From the NCBI GenBank assembly GCA_900771005.1, contig CAAGMI010000213.1:1-50130 (forward strand): a stretch of DNA of 50,130 bases, in the 5' to 3' direction. Under the pieces are notes generated by a model, which was not told the origin of the DNA, ran no database searches, and worked only from the letters and a program-made list of their open reading frames with translations. The position numbers and the translations under genes were made by a program. Shown here one piece after another: positions 8,621 to 18,056 of the stretch (position 1 is the stretch's first letter; each line of letters starts with the position of its first letter). This DNA comes from Rikenellaceae bacterium. Lineage in GTDB: Bacteria; Bacteroidota; Bacteroidia; Bacteroidales; UBA932.

Positions 8621-9334
8621 TTAAACCGAAACCGCGCTCAAAACGAGTATCGCGGAAGGTAGAATTTCGAGGGCGCAAAGGTACAAAATTGTTGTAAATA
8701 AATTACAAAGTGACCTCAAAATGTGAAAAGACCTTCGCAGGGACAAAGCCCAGAAGAAGACGATTTCACCTATCAGCACATCCCTTGTGAGTCCGTCGGA
8801 AAAGTGGAACAATATCGCTATGCCCAGGCTTGCCAGCATAAAGAAGAACAGTATCAGCATAAAGTTGAAGACCGAGCGCCAGGCTGCGTTGTAGGAATCC
8901 GAATCCATCCTCCTGTGGGGGACGAGCGCGGACGTCAGAAATTTCAGTATGATGAAGATCAGGACTGCACCTATGGTGACGAGGGTCCTCATCTCTGGGG
9001 TGAGACCGCTGAAATATGACGGGTGATATATGTCATACCTGCACAGAATGAGGCAGAAAGGAAGGAATATGCAGATCAGGGATATGTTTCTGGACCTTGA
9101 AAGCCTGATGCTGTGCTCGAGGTCTTCTCCGGATTTTGCCCTGAGCATACTTCTGGTCAGAGGCCCCAATAGGTTGAGAATGTTGGAGATATTGATCAGA
9201 AACAGGAGGACGGCCACTCCGGACAGGATTTTGTTGAAACCGATATCCCCCCAGTTTGCAGAACCGGTGGCCTGAACGAAGAGAGGGCTCGTGCTCATCT
9301 CCAGCGTTCCACGGGAAAACAGATCCTCAAACAT
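8621..9334 (-). CDS. DUF4271 family integral membrane protein
   Basis: A 237-residue membrane protein with about six to seven hydrophobic segments (e.g. ILSGVAVLLFLINISNILNL, ISLICIFLPFCLIL, LVTIGAVLIFIILKFLTSAL, FNFMLILFFFMLASLGIAIL). It matches the Bacteroidota DUF4271 family, which sits next to hemD and rnpA in many genomes; its function is unknown. The ATG starts immediately after the yciH stop codon, and hemD follows after 15 bases, so one transcript probably covers yciH through yidD. Confidence 0.8.
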   Translation of the reverse strand: MFEDLFSRGTLEMSTSPLFVQATGSANWGDIGFNKILSGVAVLLFLINISNILNLLGPLTRSMLRAKSGEDLEHSIRLSRSRNISLICIFLPFCLILCRYDIYHPSYFSGLTPEMRTLVTIGAVLIFIILKFLTSALVPHRRMDSDSYNAAWRSVFNFMLILFFFMLASLGIAILFHFSDGLTRDVLIGEIVFFWALSLRRSFHILRSLCNLFTTILYLCALEILPSAILVLSAVSV

Positions 9335-9649
9335 TTAATTTCCTCTTTTTGCGTTGTATCCCATGCTTTGGAGAAGGGCTGTAACCTTGTCTCGGAGATC
9401 CCCCTGAATGGTTATTTCTCCATCTTTGGCGGTACCTCCGACTCCGCACTTGACCTTCAGAACCTTTGCGAGGGCGGACAGATCTTCCTGCGAGCCGACG
9501 AATCCTTCAATGAGGGTGACCTGCTTGCCGGCCCTCTGCCTGCGGTCTATCCTGACTATGAGACGCTGTTTCCCGTTTTCAAGGGTCTTGGTCTCCCCGG
9601 GGGCATTGGCCTGTTTCATGAAATCAGGATTTGTCGAATATATTAACAT
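9335..9649 (-). CDS. yciH: SUI1/eIF1-family translation factor (YciH-like)
   Basis: A 104-residue SUI1-domain protein: RLIVRIDRRQRAGKQVTLIEGF is the conserved beta-hairpin region, followed by LAKVLKVKCGVGGTAKDGEI and the C-terminal QGDLRDKVTALL. Bacterial YciH resembles eukaryotic eIF1 and influences start-site fidelity in E. coli; the role in Bacteroidota is not established. The ATG at 9649 (MLIYSTNPDF) is chosen. A longer frame back to 9712 would run across the promoter and start of the divergent DUF2723 gene, so it is unlikely. Confidence 0.9.
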   Translation of the reverse strand: MLIYSTNPDFMKQANAPGETKTLENGKQRLIVRIDRRQRAGKQVTLIEGFVGSQEDLSALAKVLKVKCGVGGTAKDGEITIQGDLRDKVTALLQSMGYNAKRGN

Positions 9650-9663
9650 AGTGTGGCCGAATT

Positions 9664-9696
9664 TTTGCAAAGATAACGTTTTGATTTGTATCTTTG
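9664..9696 (+). promoter_or_regulatory. Promoter of the DUF2723 gene, nearly leaderless
   Basis: TTTG at 9664-9667, 21 bases, then TATCTTTG at 9689-9696. The -7 box ends seven bases before the ATG at 9704, so the predicted transcript has almost no leader. Confidence 0.6.
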
Positions 9697-9703
9697 TAAG
9701 ATT

Positions 9704-12700
9704 ATGGACCATAAAAAATTCAACTTGTGGAACCGTTTGGGCGCTGTAGTGGCGCTGGTGGTTTCCGCTGTCACTTATCTCCTCACGATTGAGCCTTCGG
9801 CTTCATTCTGGGATTGCGGAGAATTCATAGCATCATCATACAAACTGGAAGTGGGACACCCGCCAGGAAACCCTGTGTTCCAGCTTTTCGCAAGGATATT
9901 CACAATTTTCGGCGACAACACCCAGGCTGCTGTCCTCGTCAACTCGCTGAGCGCTCTGTGCTCCGCCTTCACCATCTTCTTCCTCTATCTGACGATAGTA
10001 TGGTTGGTGAAGAGAGCCATCAGACGTTCCGAGGAAGGTTACAGTGTGGCCGACACGATAGCGATAGTAGGATCCGGTCTTGTGGGGTCCCTTGCATACT
10101 GCTTCTCGGATACATTCTGGTTCTCTGCAGTGGAAGGGGAGGTTTATGCCATGTCTTCACTGTTTACGGCGGCCGTATTCTGGGCCATGACCATGTGGTA
10201 TGACCGTGCCGATCAGCCGCATTCAGGCCGTTGGATAGTGCTTATCGCGTTCCTTATGGGTCTGAGCATAGGTGTGCACCTTCTCAACCTGCTGGCAATA
10301 CCTGCACTTGTCTTCATGTACTATTTCAGGATGAACGAGGACAAGGATTTCACTTTCTGGCAGTACGTGAAGATATTCCTCGTGGGAGTTGTGATACTTG
10401 GGCTCATACTGTTTGTCATAATCCCTCTGCTGCCTAAGATGGCCGCATACGTTGACCTCTTCTTTGTGAACGTACTCGGCCTTCCATACAACACAGGTGC
10501 CGTATTCTTCATTCTGGCGGTGCTGGCGGCATGCTTCTACGGGATATTCAGGACTCTGAAGAAGGAGAAGGTCTTCCTGAACACGGCCCTTCTCTGTCTT
10601 ACCATGATAATCATAGGTTTCTCCCTGTTCAGCATAGACATTATCCGTTCCTGTGCAAAGACTCCTACCAACGAGTATCAGCCGGACAATGCCTTCACAC
10701 TGGTGAGGTATCTTTCCAGAGAGCAGTACGGGAGCACCCCTCTGGTTTACGGGCAGTATTATGATGCTCCTTACGATCTGAAGACAACATCCTACTGGGC
10801 TCCGCTCAACGGGAAATACAAGAAGTGTGACGGTCCGGTGGACGCCAAATACAAGCCTGCGGGCAAGATGCTCTTCCCTAGGATGTGGAACAGCAGCCCG
10901 GACGGGAGATACGAGGCTTTCTACGAGGTATATACGAAGGGCAAGGGCCATCCGGTGCCGGATTCTTCCACCAAGCGGCCTACAATGGGCGCCAATCTGA
11001 AGTATTTCTTTGACTATCAGTTGAACTGGATGTATTGGAGATACTTTATGTGGAATTTCGTGGGAAGGCAGAATGAGATACACAGCCCCGAGCCGGGAGA
11101 ATTGTTCTACGGCAACTGGGAAAGCGGCATAAAGTTCATAGACAACGCACGCCTCGGTGACCAGTCTGACGCTCCGGCAGTGCTCAAGGAGAACAAGGGA
11201 AAGAATCATTATTTCTTCCTTCCTCTCATACTCGGCCTGATAGGCTTGTTCTTCCAGTTCGGAAGGGATAAGAGAGGATGCTGGCTTACTTTCCTGATGT
11301 TCTTTATGACGGGTATCGCGATTGTGATCTATCTCAACCAGCCTCCGTATCAGGTGCGTGAAAGGGATTACGCCTATGCCGGATCGTTCTATTTCTTCAG
11401 CGCCTGGATAGGTGTCGCCGTGGCTGCGATTTACACCTGGATAAGCGACGTTCTCAAGGGCAAGGGTAAGACGGCCGTCGCCACAGCTGCGACTCTGGCC
11501 TGTCTCTGCGTTCCTGCTCTTATGGGGGCACAGAACTGGGATGACCACGACAGGAGCAACAGGAAGACTGCGGTCGAACTGGCCTGGAACTACCTCAACT
11601 CTGTCGGAAGCAACGGAATAATCGTGACTCACGGAGACAACGATACTTTCCCTCTCTGGTATGCCCAGGAGGTTGAAAACATCAGACCTGATGTCAGAGT
11701 CGTGAATACATCACTGCTCGGGACAGACTGGCATATCGACCAGATGAAATGGGCGGTCAACGAATCCGCTCCGCTTTCTCTGTCGGTTTCTCCGGAACAG
11801 TATCTGTACGGTACCAACGAGTATATTCCTGTATATGATACCAGAAATCAGGAAATGTCCATCAAGGACGTGATGACGCTTTTCCGTCATCCTGACGTCA
11901 AACTGCCTATGACGAGCGGAAGGAAGGTGGATTACATAGCCTCACGCAAGATAGTGGTGCCTGTCAACAGGGAGAATGTCGTGAAGTACGGCATTATGGA
12001 CGCGAAGTACTATGAGCAGATTCCGGACCATATCGTACTTACCATCCCTGAAGGGAAGGATGCCATCACCAAGCCGGAACTCTTCATTCTTGACTTCCTG
12101 TCAAATTACCAGTGGGACAGACCTCTGAACTTCCTGAATTTCGGAGGCGACCTCAATATAGGCATCAAGGACTATCTGGAGTACCAGGGCTATTCATACA
12201 AACTGATACCTGTTGCAAATCATCCTACCACTACGGAGACCGGTTTCGTAGATGCGGATCATCTTTACAGTCTTATGACCCAAACCTACACCTGGGATGC
12301 ACTGTCAAGGGAAGATTATTTTGTGGACTACCAGAATATGTATACCCATCTGGGCGTGATGTCCATAAGGAACCTGTTCCTGACTTCTGCTGAAGTGTTC
12401 ATGAGGGAAGGATGGAATGACCGTGCCCTCGAAATGCTCGACAAGGGTCTGGAAGTAACCAGGGCTTATCCTTTAGAGACAATCCCTATAGGTTTCGTGG
12501 GCAATGACTATATGGTGATCAACATCATTGACAACTATTACAAGCTCGGCCAGACCGAAAAGGCCCGCGAACTTGTCGTGGAACTCGGGGACGGGCTGCT
12601 CAGCGCGGCGAACTTCTTCCTTGAATTCTATGACGTTGCCAAGGATGACTTTGACAACACGGCAAGCTACATCTATTACCTGTCTGAAACTTTGAAGAAG

Positions 12701-12769
12701 AACGGAGATGAACAGCTTGGTGCCCAGTTGTCGGAATTGCTTGAAAAACTGGTGTCAGGATCGAACTAG
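9704..12769 (+). CDS. DUF2723 family membrane protein, putative O-mannosyltransferase-type
   Basis: A 1021-residue protein with a membrane-embedded N-terminal half. Early motifs are TIEPSASFWDCGEFIASSYK and LEVGHPPGNPVFQL, the hallmark of DUF2723 (PF11028): an acidic D-x-G-E in the first luminal loop, as in GT-C glycosyltransferases. At least ten hydrophobic segments follow up to ~residue 600, then a soluble region with helical repeats. Human TMEM260, a member of this family, is an O-mannosyltransferase; protein O-glycosylation in the periplasm is therefore a reasonable but unproven role. The first six residues of a longer TTG-started frame are discarded because they overlap the promoter. Its stop TAG shares bases with the convergent stop of the next gene. 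Confidence 0.85.
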   Translation: MDHKKFNLWNRLGAVVALVVSAVTYLLTIEPSASFWDCGEFIASSYKLEVGHPPGNPVFQLFARIFTIFGDNTQAAVLVNSLSALCSAFTIFFLYLTIVWLVKRAIRRSEEGYSVADTIAIVGSGLVGSLAYCFSDTFWFSAVEGEVYAMSSLFTAAVFWAMTMWYDRADQPHSGRWIVLIAFLMGLSIGVHLLNLLAIPALVFMYYFRMNEDKDFTFWQYVKIFLVGVVILGLILFVIIPLLPKMAAYVDLFFVNVLGLPYNTGAVFFILAVLAACFYGIFRTLKKEKVFLNTALLCLTMIIIGFSLFSIDIIRSCAKTPTNEYQPDNAFTLVRYLSREQYGSTPLVYGQYYDAPYDLKTTSYWAPLNGKYKKCDGPVDAKYKPAGKMLFPRMWNSSPDGRYEAFYEVYTKGKGHPVPDSSTKRPTMGANLKYFFDYQLNWMYWRYFMWNFVGRQNEIHSPEPGELFYGNWESGIKFIDNARLGDQSDAPAVLKENKGKNHYFFLPLILGLIGLFFQFGRDKRGCWLTFLMFFMTGIAIVIYLNQPPYQVRERDYAYAGSFYFFSAWIGVAVAAIYTWISDVLKGKGKTAVATAATLACLCVPALMGAQNWDDHDRSNRKTAVELAWNYLNSVGSNGIIVTHGDNDTFPLWYAQEVENIRPDVRVVNTSLLGTDWHIDQMKWAVNESAPLSLSVSPEQYLYGTNEYIPVYDTRNQEMSIKDVMTLFRHPDVKLPMTSGRKVDYIASRKIVVPVNRENVVKYGIMDAKYYEQIPDHIVLTIPEGKDAITKPELFILDFLSNYQWDRPLNFLNFGGDLNIGIKDYLEYQGYSYKLIPVANHPTTTETGFVDADHLYSLMTQTYTWDALSREDYFVDYQNMYTHLGVMSIRNLFLTSAEVFMREGWNDRALEMLDKGLEVTRAYPLETIPIGFVGNDYMVINIIDNYYKLGQTEKARELVVELGDGLLSAANFFLEFYDVAKDDFDNTASYIYYLSETLKKNGDEQLGAQLSELLEKLVSGSN

Positions 12770-13659
12770 AGGCTCATTCTGACATAGATACTAAGCGGGA
12801 GGGCTTTGCCGAACTTATCGTTCAGTGCGAGCTCTCCGCTTTGTATTTCTGCGCTTACGCCGAATGCCTCCTTCACTATGGTCTCGCCCAACCCGGCTGA
12901 ATAGCCGTTGGAATAAAGGTTGAGGACCATGAAGCTGTTATGCGGCTCGAGGATCTGCGACACGCTGCGGAGCATATCGAAGAGGCACTCGTCGAGTTTC
13001 CATTTCTCTCCGTCGGGACCGTGCCCGTAAGCGGGTGGATCGAGGATTATCCCTTGGTATCTGTTCCCTCTCCTGGCCTCTCTCTTTGCGAATTTCATCG
13101 CGTCTTCCACTATCCAGTGGATGCCGTCCATTCCGCTGTGTTCCATATTCCCTCTGGCCCAGGTGACCACCTGCCTTACCGAATCAAGATGGGTGACTTC
13201 GGCTCCGGCGGCCTTTGCGGCAAGGGAGGCGCCTCCCGTGTATGCGAAAAGGTTCAAGACTCTGGCCGCCTTGAGCTCCTTCGTCTTTCTGTAGATGAAT
13301 TCCCAGTTCGGAGCCTGCTCCGGGAACACTCCGACGTGTTTGAAGGAAGTCAGGCCGAGGCGCAGGTCAAAACCAAGTCCCTTCTGCTCACCGGGGTAAT
13401 GGATGTACCACTGGTCATCCATCTTTTTCATCCGTGTCCAGGTGCCGCTGTCCTCCTTGCCGGCCTTGCCGAATCCGGCTCCCGGAGAAAAGCGCGTGTG
13501 GCACATCCTGTTCCATTCGGCATCCGTCAGGGATTTGTCCCAGAGAGCCTTCGGTTCGGGTCGTGCGAGCACGTACGATCCGAATCTCTCAAGCTTCTCG
13601 GAGCGTCCGCTGTCCAGAAGTTCGTAATCTTTCCAATTGGCAGAAGGATATTCAATCAT
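12766..13659 (-). CDS. Class I SAM-dependent methyltransferase, RlmI/RlmK-like
   Basis: A 297-residue protein with SAM-binding motif I LNLFAYTGGASLAAKAAGAEV (~residues 137-157), LDSVRQVVTWARGNMEHSG and the catalytic-type ILDPPAYGHGP (DPPxY). This is the pattern of PF10672 methyltransferases related to the 23S rRNA m5C enzyme RlmI, but the N-terminal PUA domain of true RlmI is absent or divergent and no catalytic TCS motif is evident. Substrate is therefore uncertain; RNA is likely. It is convergent with the DUF2723 gene and its stop overlaps by four bases (CTAG serves both strands). Confidence 0.75.
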   Translation of the reverse strand: MIEYPSANWKDYELLDSGRSEKLERFGSYVLARPEPKALWDKSLTDAEWNRMCHTRFSPGAGFGKAGKEDSGTWTRMKKMDDQWYIHYPGEQKGLGFDLRLGLTSFKHVGVFPEQAPNWEFIYRKTKELKAARVLNLFAYTGGASLAAKAAGAEVTHLDSVRQVVTWARGNMEHSGMDGIHWIVEDAMKFAKREARRGNRYQGIILDPPAYGHGPDGEKWKLDECLFDMLRSVSQILEPHNSFMVLNLYSNGYSAGLGETIVKEAFGVSAEIQSGELALNDKFGKALPLSIYVRMSL

Positions 13660-13696
13660 AACGCTGCAAAGATAGGGATAATAGAGATAAAATTAC

Positions 13697-13704
13697 TAAA
13701 TTTG
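13697..13704 (+). promoter_or_regulatory. Probable -7 box before pgk
   Basis: TAAATTTG fits TAnnTTTG and lies 31 bases before the pgk ATG. No clear TTTG is present at the -33 position. Confidence 0.4.
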
Positions 13705-13735
13705 TAAGATTGAAAATTCAACAAACAATTATACC

Positions 13736-14989
13736 ATGCAACAGCACATTGACTCTTATGATTTCCGTGGCAAAAAGGCCATTGTCAGAGTGGATTTCAA
13801 CGTTCCTCTCGATGAGAATTTCGTAATTACAGATGATACACGTATCCGCGCAGCCATCCCTACACTCAAGAAGGTTCTTGAGGGAGGCGGTTCCCTTATT
13901 ATCATGTCACATCTCGGACGTCCTAAGGGAGTGGATGCCAAGTTCTCTCTCAAACATATCGTGGACCACGTTTCCGGGAAACTCGGAGTCCCTGTACAGT
14001 TCGCCGATGACTGCCAGAAGGCAGACGCACAGGCTGCAGCCCTCAAACCGGGCGAAGTCCTGATGCTCGAGAACCTTCGCTTCTATGCTGAAGAGGAAGG
14101 CAAACCACGCGGACTTTCAGAAGACGCTTCAGATGAGGAGAAGAAGGCTGCAAAGGCTGCAGTCAAGGAAAGCCAGAAAGAGTTCGTGAAGCATCTCGCT
14201 TCATACGCCGACTGCTATATCAACGATGCATTCGGAACCGCTCACAGGGCACACGCTTCCACAGCTCTTATCGCAAAATACTTCCCTGATGACAAGATGT
14301 TCGGATATCTGATGGAAGGTGAGATAAAGGCTATAGACAATGTACTCAAGAATGCCAAGCATCCTTTCACAGCCATCATCGGTGGTTCAAAGGTGTCTTC
14401 AAAACTTGCTGTCCTCGAGAATATGCTTGAGAAGGTTGACAACCTTATCATCGGCGGCGGAATGGGATACACCTTCATCAAGACCCAGGGTGGAAAGATC
14501 GGCAATTCCCTTCACGAGGACGAGCTTATCCCTCAGGCACAGGAGATTCTTGACAAGGCTGCACAGAAAGGCGTCAAGATCTGGCTCTCAACCCAGACCC
14601 TCGTGGCTGACGAATTCTCAAATGAAGCTAAGACTCAGCTCGTGCCTTCAAAGGAGATTCCTGACGGATGGGAAGGAATGGATGCAGGCCCGGAGTCGAT
14701 CGAGACTTGGAAGAAGGTCATCCTCGATTCAAAGACCATCCTTTGGAACGGTCCTGTAGGAGTGTTCGAGTTCCCTACCTTCGAGAAAGGAACTCTCAAG
14801 ATCGCTGAGATTCTCGCTGAGGCTACAAAGAATGGTGCCTACACTCTTGTAGGAGGTGGCGACAGTGTTGCAGCTGTAACCCGTATGGGCTATTCCGACA
14901 AGGTCAGCTACGTTTCAACCGGTGGCGGTGCAATGCTCGAGGCTCTCGAAGGAAAGGAGCTTCCAGGCATCGCAGCTATTCGCGAGTAA
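13736..14989 (+). CDS. pgk: Phosphoglycerate kinase
   Basis: A 417-residue enzyme of normal length. RVDFNVPLDE (~residues 18-27) and the SHLGRPKG substrate loop are in the N-terminal domain, the INDAFGTAHRAHAST segment follows, and the C-terminal nucleotide-binding motif GGGDSVAAV lies near the end. It converts 1,3-bisphosphoglycerate and ADP to 3-phosphoglycerate and ATP in glycolysis. The stop codon TAA overlaps the ATG of the HAD phosphatase by one base (TAATG), so the two are co-translated. Codon choice (many CTC, AAG, GGA) resembles the transketolase and TonB receptor genes, consistent with high expression. Confidence 0.97.
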   Translation: MQQHIDSYDFRGKKAIVRVDFNVPLDENFVITDDTRIRAAIPTLKKVLEGGGSLIIMSHLGRPKGVDAKFSLKHIVDHVSGKLGVPVQFADDCQKADAQAAALKPGEVLMLENLRFYAEEEGKPRGLSEDASDEEKKAAKAAVKESQKEFVKHLASYADCYINDAFGTAHRAHASTALIAKYFPDDKMFGYLMEGEIKAIDNVLKNAKHPFTAIIGGSKVSSKLAVLENMLEKVDNLIIGGGMGYTFIKTQGGKIGNSLHEDELIPQAQEILDKAAQKGVKIWLSTQTLVADEFSNEAKTQLVPSKEIPDGWEGMDAGPESIETWKKVILDSKTILWNGPVGVFEFPTFEKGTLKIAEILAEATKNGAYTLVGGGDSVAAVTRMGYSDKVSYVSTGGGAMLEALEGKELPGIAAIRE

Positions 14990-15807
14990 TGACGGAAGGA
15001 CTTAGGAAAAGACTTTTACAGATTAAGCATGTCGCTCTTGATATGGATGGAACCATATACTTGAGCGACACGCTTTTCCCTTATACCTTGACCTTTCTGA
15101 AAAATCTGGAGGATATGGGGATAGGTTATTCCTTCCTGACGAACAATCCTTCCAGATGCAGGAAAGACTATATAGAAAAACTTCGGGTGCTGGGGATTCC
15201 GGCAGTGATGAACCAGATGTACACCACCATAGAGGTCACTATTTCATACCTCAGAAACAGACTGCCGGGAGTCAATAGGCTGTTCATACTCGGGACCCCG
15301 AGCATGGTGTCCGATTTCGAGGCGGCGGGGTTCGTCCATGACAATGATCATCCTCAGGCCGTGGTCGTGTCCTTTGACATGACGCTCAAGTACGAGAATC
15401 TCTGCAAGGCGGCATGGTGGATAAGCCAGGGGCTTCCGTATCTTGCCACCAATCCTGACAGGGTATGCCCGACGGACCGTCCGACGATACTTGTGGACTG
15501 CGGGTCGATATGTGCCTGCCTGGAGACGGCTACTGGGCGCAAGCCGGATGTGACTTTAGGAAAGCCGGACCCTGAGATCCTTTATACCGTAGCCCGGGAC
15601 AACGGGATAGAGCCCTCGCAGGTGGCTATGGTCGGGGACAGAATGTATACGGACATTGCAGCGGGGCTCAATGCCGGCGCATTGAGCGTGCTTGTGCTCA
15701 GCGGTGAGACTACCGCCGAAGAGGCGGAGAAATCCGAAATCAAACCGGACCTGATATGCAGGGATCTGGCCGAGTTCGGAGAGTTGATAAGAAACGTAAA
15801 CGGATAG
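14989..15807 (+). CDS. HAD-IIA family phosphatase (NagD/phosphoglycolate phosphatase-like)
   Basis: A 272-residue HAD hydrolase. Motif I is DMDGTIYLSD (~residues 18-27, both catalytic aspartates), motif II is FLTNNPSR, motif III is in GKPDPEILY, and motif IV is MVGDRMYTDIAAGLNAG. The IIA cap subclass acts on small phosphorylated metabolites such as nucleoside monophosphates or phosphoglycolate; the substrate here cannot be told. Coupling to pgk (one-base overlap) suggests, as inference, a metabolite-repair role near lower glycolysis. lgt follows after two bases. Confidence 0.88.
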   Translation: MTEGLRKRLLQIKHVALDMDGTIYLSDTLFPYTLTFLKNLEDMGIGYSFLTNNPSRCRKDYIEKLRVLGIPAVMNQMYTTIEVTISYLRNRLPGVNRLFILGTPSMVSDFEAAGFVHDNDHPQAVVVSFDMTLKYENLCKAAWWISQGLPYLATNPDRVCPTDRPTILVDCGSICACLETATGRKPDVTLGKPDPEILYTVARDNGIEPSQVAMVGDRMYTDIAAGLNAGALSVLVLSGETTAEEAEKSEIKPDLICRDLAEFGELIRNVNG

Positions 15808-15809
15808 AT

Positions 15810-16637
15810 ATGTTTGATTTGCTTTTTGTTCATTGGAGTGTAAATCCTGTCCTGTTCCACATCGGGAACTTGGGAATCAGGTGGTATTCTCTGCTTTTCA
15901 TCAGCGGATTCATACTTGGATGGTACATCTTCAGATGGTTCTTCCGCCGCGAAGGGGTACCTGAGAAACTCCTTGACCCTCTTCTGTACACATTGCTTAT
16001 CGCTACCATAGTGGGAGCCCGTCTCGGGCACTGCCTGTTCTACCAGCCGGATTATTACCTGACTTCCTGGGAAGGATTCCTGGAAATCTTCCAGCCTTGG
16101 AAGGGCGGTCTTGCAAGTCACGGAGGGGCGATAGCGCTCGTGCTGGGAATGATTTGGTTTTCGAGACATTATGGCAGGAAGAACAATTTCGATTTCCTGT
16201 GGATAATGGATCATCTGTGCATAACTGTGGCTTTCGCAGCCTGTTTCATAAGGCTTGGGAACCTTTTCAATTCGGAAATATACGGTGATGTCACAACTCT
16301 TCCATGGGGTTTTATCTTTGACCTCAGGGGTGAGACTGAACCGAAACATCCTACGCAGTTGTATGAAGCGCTGTCGTATCTGGTGTTGGGAATAGTTATG
16401 ATAGGCCTGTACAAGAACAGGTTGTCAAAGATATACAGAGGATTTTTCTTCGGCCTTTTCCTTGTCGGCTGCTTCGGGATGAGATTCCTGATTGAGTTTA
16501 TCAAAGAGCCGCAGGTGGGTTTTGAGGAGGACATGCTGCTCAATATGGGACAGCTGCTCTCCGTTCCGTTCGTTGTCGCGGGTATTGGCATTTTGATTTA
16601 CAGCTATTTGAAAAAAGTGCCTGCCTCGGCCCGATAG
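15810..16637 (+). CDS. lgt: Prolipoprotein diacylglyceryl transferase
   Basis: A 275-residue inner-membrane enzyme. Conserved motifs include GLASHGGAIAL, the Lgt signature RLGNLFNSEIYG, and HPTQLYEAL near the catalytic region, set among about seven hydrophobic segments. It transfers diacylglycerol from phosphatidylglycerol to the lipobox cysteine of prolipoproteins, which this window encodes in quantity. The ATG at 15810 (MFDLLFVHWSVNP), two bases after the upstream stop, is chosen over an internal upstream ATG lying within the HAD gene. Confidence 0.95.
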   Translation: MFDLLFVHWSVNPVLFHIGNLGIRWYSLLFISGFILGWYIFRWFFRREGVPEKLLDPLLYTLLIATIVGARLGHCLFYQPDYYLTSWEGFLEIFQPWKGGLASHGGAIALVLGMIWFSRHYGRKNNFDFLWIMDHLCITVAFAACFIRLGNLFNSEIYGDVTTLPWGFIFDLRGETEPKHPTQLYEALSYLVLGIVMIGLYKNRLSKIYRGFFFGLFLVGCFGMRFLIEFIKEPQVGFEEDMLLNMGQLLSVPFVVAGIGILIYSYLKKVPASAR

Positions 16638-16667
16638 GGGAATGAAATTTGTTGTTAGTGTAGTGTT

Positions 16668-18056
16668 ATGATAGAATTATTGATGATTGCGGCCGTTGCG
16701 GCCGTCCCTCAGGAGATTGATAGCGTGGAGGCTCCTACAATGATTACATTGGAGGATGCCCTGCGTATCGCCCTTAGTGAGAACGTGTCTGTCAAAGTGG
16801 CAGACAAGGAGATTGAAAGGACGGGGTATGCCAAGAAAGGTGCATACGCTTCGTTGTTCCCGCAGATTGACGGGTCTGCTTCTTATCAGAGAACGATCAA
16901 GAAGCAGGTTATGTATATGGACTTCGATATGCCGGGTATGGGCGGCGGTTCCGACGAGTCCGGTGGCGGTGCGGGTGGAATAACGCCCGGTGGCGGGATT
17001 GAGGTCGGCCGATGGAATACCTGGTCAACAGGACTGACGGCTGCGATGCCTCTTGTGAATGCCCAGCTGTGGCAGAGCCTCAAGATTTCCGCACAGGATG
17101 TGGAACTTGCCGTTGAAAAGGCCCGTGGCTCACGTCTTGAGATGGTTACACAGGTCAAGAATGCCTATTTCAACGTTCTTCTTGCCAAAGAGACATTCGA
17201 CGTTTATAAAAACGTATATGAAAACGCCCTGGCCAACTATAACAGGACAGAGTTGAAGTACAATGCGAAAAGGGCATCGGAGCTTGACCTCACCAGGGCG
17301 AAATCAACCCTGCAGAATTCCATCCCTGAAGTATATGATGCCGAAAGCTCGATTGTTCTGGGGCTGTGGCAGCTCAAGGCAGTGATGGGTGTGGACCTGG
17401 ACATGAACATAGACGTGACCGGTTCTCTCCGGGATTATGCCGAGACCATGTTTTATGACATCCACAGCAATGACGACCCGTCTCTTGACAGGAACACCTC
17501 GCTGCGTCAGCTTGCCATTCAGGCCGAGGAACTTGCCAATACGATAAAGTTGCAGCAGTATGCATATATCCCGAGCCTGGCCGTGAGTTTTTCATATTCG
17601 CTGAATGCAATGACAAATGACTTCAAATTCAGTGAATACAAGTGGTCCCCTTATTCTGCAGTGGGTCTGAGTCTGTCAATTCCTATCTTCTCCGGAGGGA
17701 AGAGACTCAACCAGGTCAAGCAGGCTAAGGTCCAGTATAGCGAACTCGAGATGCAGAGGTATGAAACCGAGCGCCAGCTCAGAATATCCATACGCCAGTA
17801 TCTGAACGTCATGGAAACCGCTATGCAGAATTATACCGCGGCACAGGTTGCCGAGCAGACCGCGAACAAGGCGTACGAGATCGCAAGAAGTTCGTACGAG
17901 GTCGGAAAGAGCACTCTTACGGATCTGAACGATGCATTGTTGGCACTTGTCAGGGCGCAACTGTCGGTATCTCAGTCAATTTATTCGTTCATCGTTGCAA
18001 AATCAGGATTGGAACAGACATTGGGTAAAGATTTTAATGAAGAGACAAATGAATAG
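16668..18056 (+). CDS. TolC family outer-membrane efflux channel
   Basis: A 462-residue protein with a short N-terminal hydrophobic segment (LLMIAAVAAVPQ) as a signal peptide, then the two TolC-type repeats rich in coiled coil. MITLEDALRIALSENVSVKVADKEI opens the first repeat, and the VGLSLSIPIFSGGKRLNQVKQAK strand-helix is the typical second-repeat entry. TolC proteins form trimeric channels across the outer membrane for tripartite pumps. A low-complexity loop rich in Gly, Ser and Pro (~residues 88-110, GMGGGSDESGGGAGG) is an unusual insertion. It is first in the operon with the adaptor and RND permease. Confidence 0.9.
   Translation: MIELLMIAAVAAVPQEIDSVEAPTMITLEDALRIALSENVSVKVADKEIERTGYAKKGAYASLFPQIDGSASYQRTIKKQVMYMDFDMPGMGGGSDESGGGAGGITPGGGIEVGRWNTWSTGLTAAMPLVNAQLWQSLKISAQDVELAVEKARGSRLEMVTQVKNAYFNVLLAKETFDVYKNVYENALANYNRTELKYNAKRASELDLTRAKSTLQNSIPEVYDAESSIVLGLWQLKAVMGVDLDMNIDVTGSLRDYAETMFYDIHSNDDPSLDRNTSLRQLAIQAEELANTIKLQQYAYIPSLAVSFSYSLNAMTNDFKFSEYKWSPYSAVGLSLSIPIFSGGKRLNQVKQAKVQYSELEMQRYETERQLRISIRQYLNVMETAMQNYTAAQVAEQTANKAYEIARSSYEVGKSTLTDLNDALLALVRAQLSVSQSIYSFIVAKSGLEQTLGKDFNEETNE

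Noticed and set aside
10223..11632. Long minus-strand open frame of 469 codons
   Set aside because: It lies wholly inside the DUF2723 gene, opposite strand, and its translation is rich in His, Arg and Val-Pro runs with no domain; the plus-strand frame has clear family motifs.
12940..13707. Plus-strand open frame of 255 codons
   Set aside because: It is the antisense of the SAM-dependent methyltransferase, which shows DPPxY and a SAM-binding motif on the minus strand.
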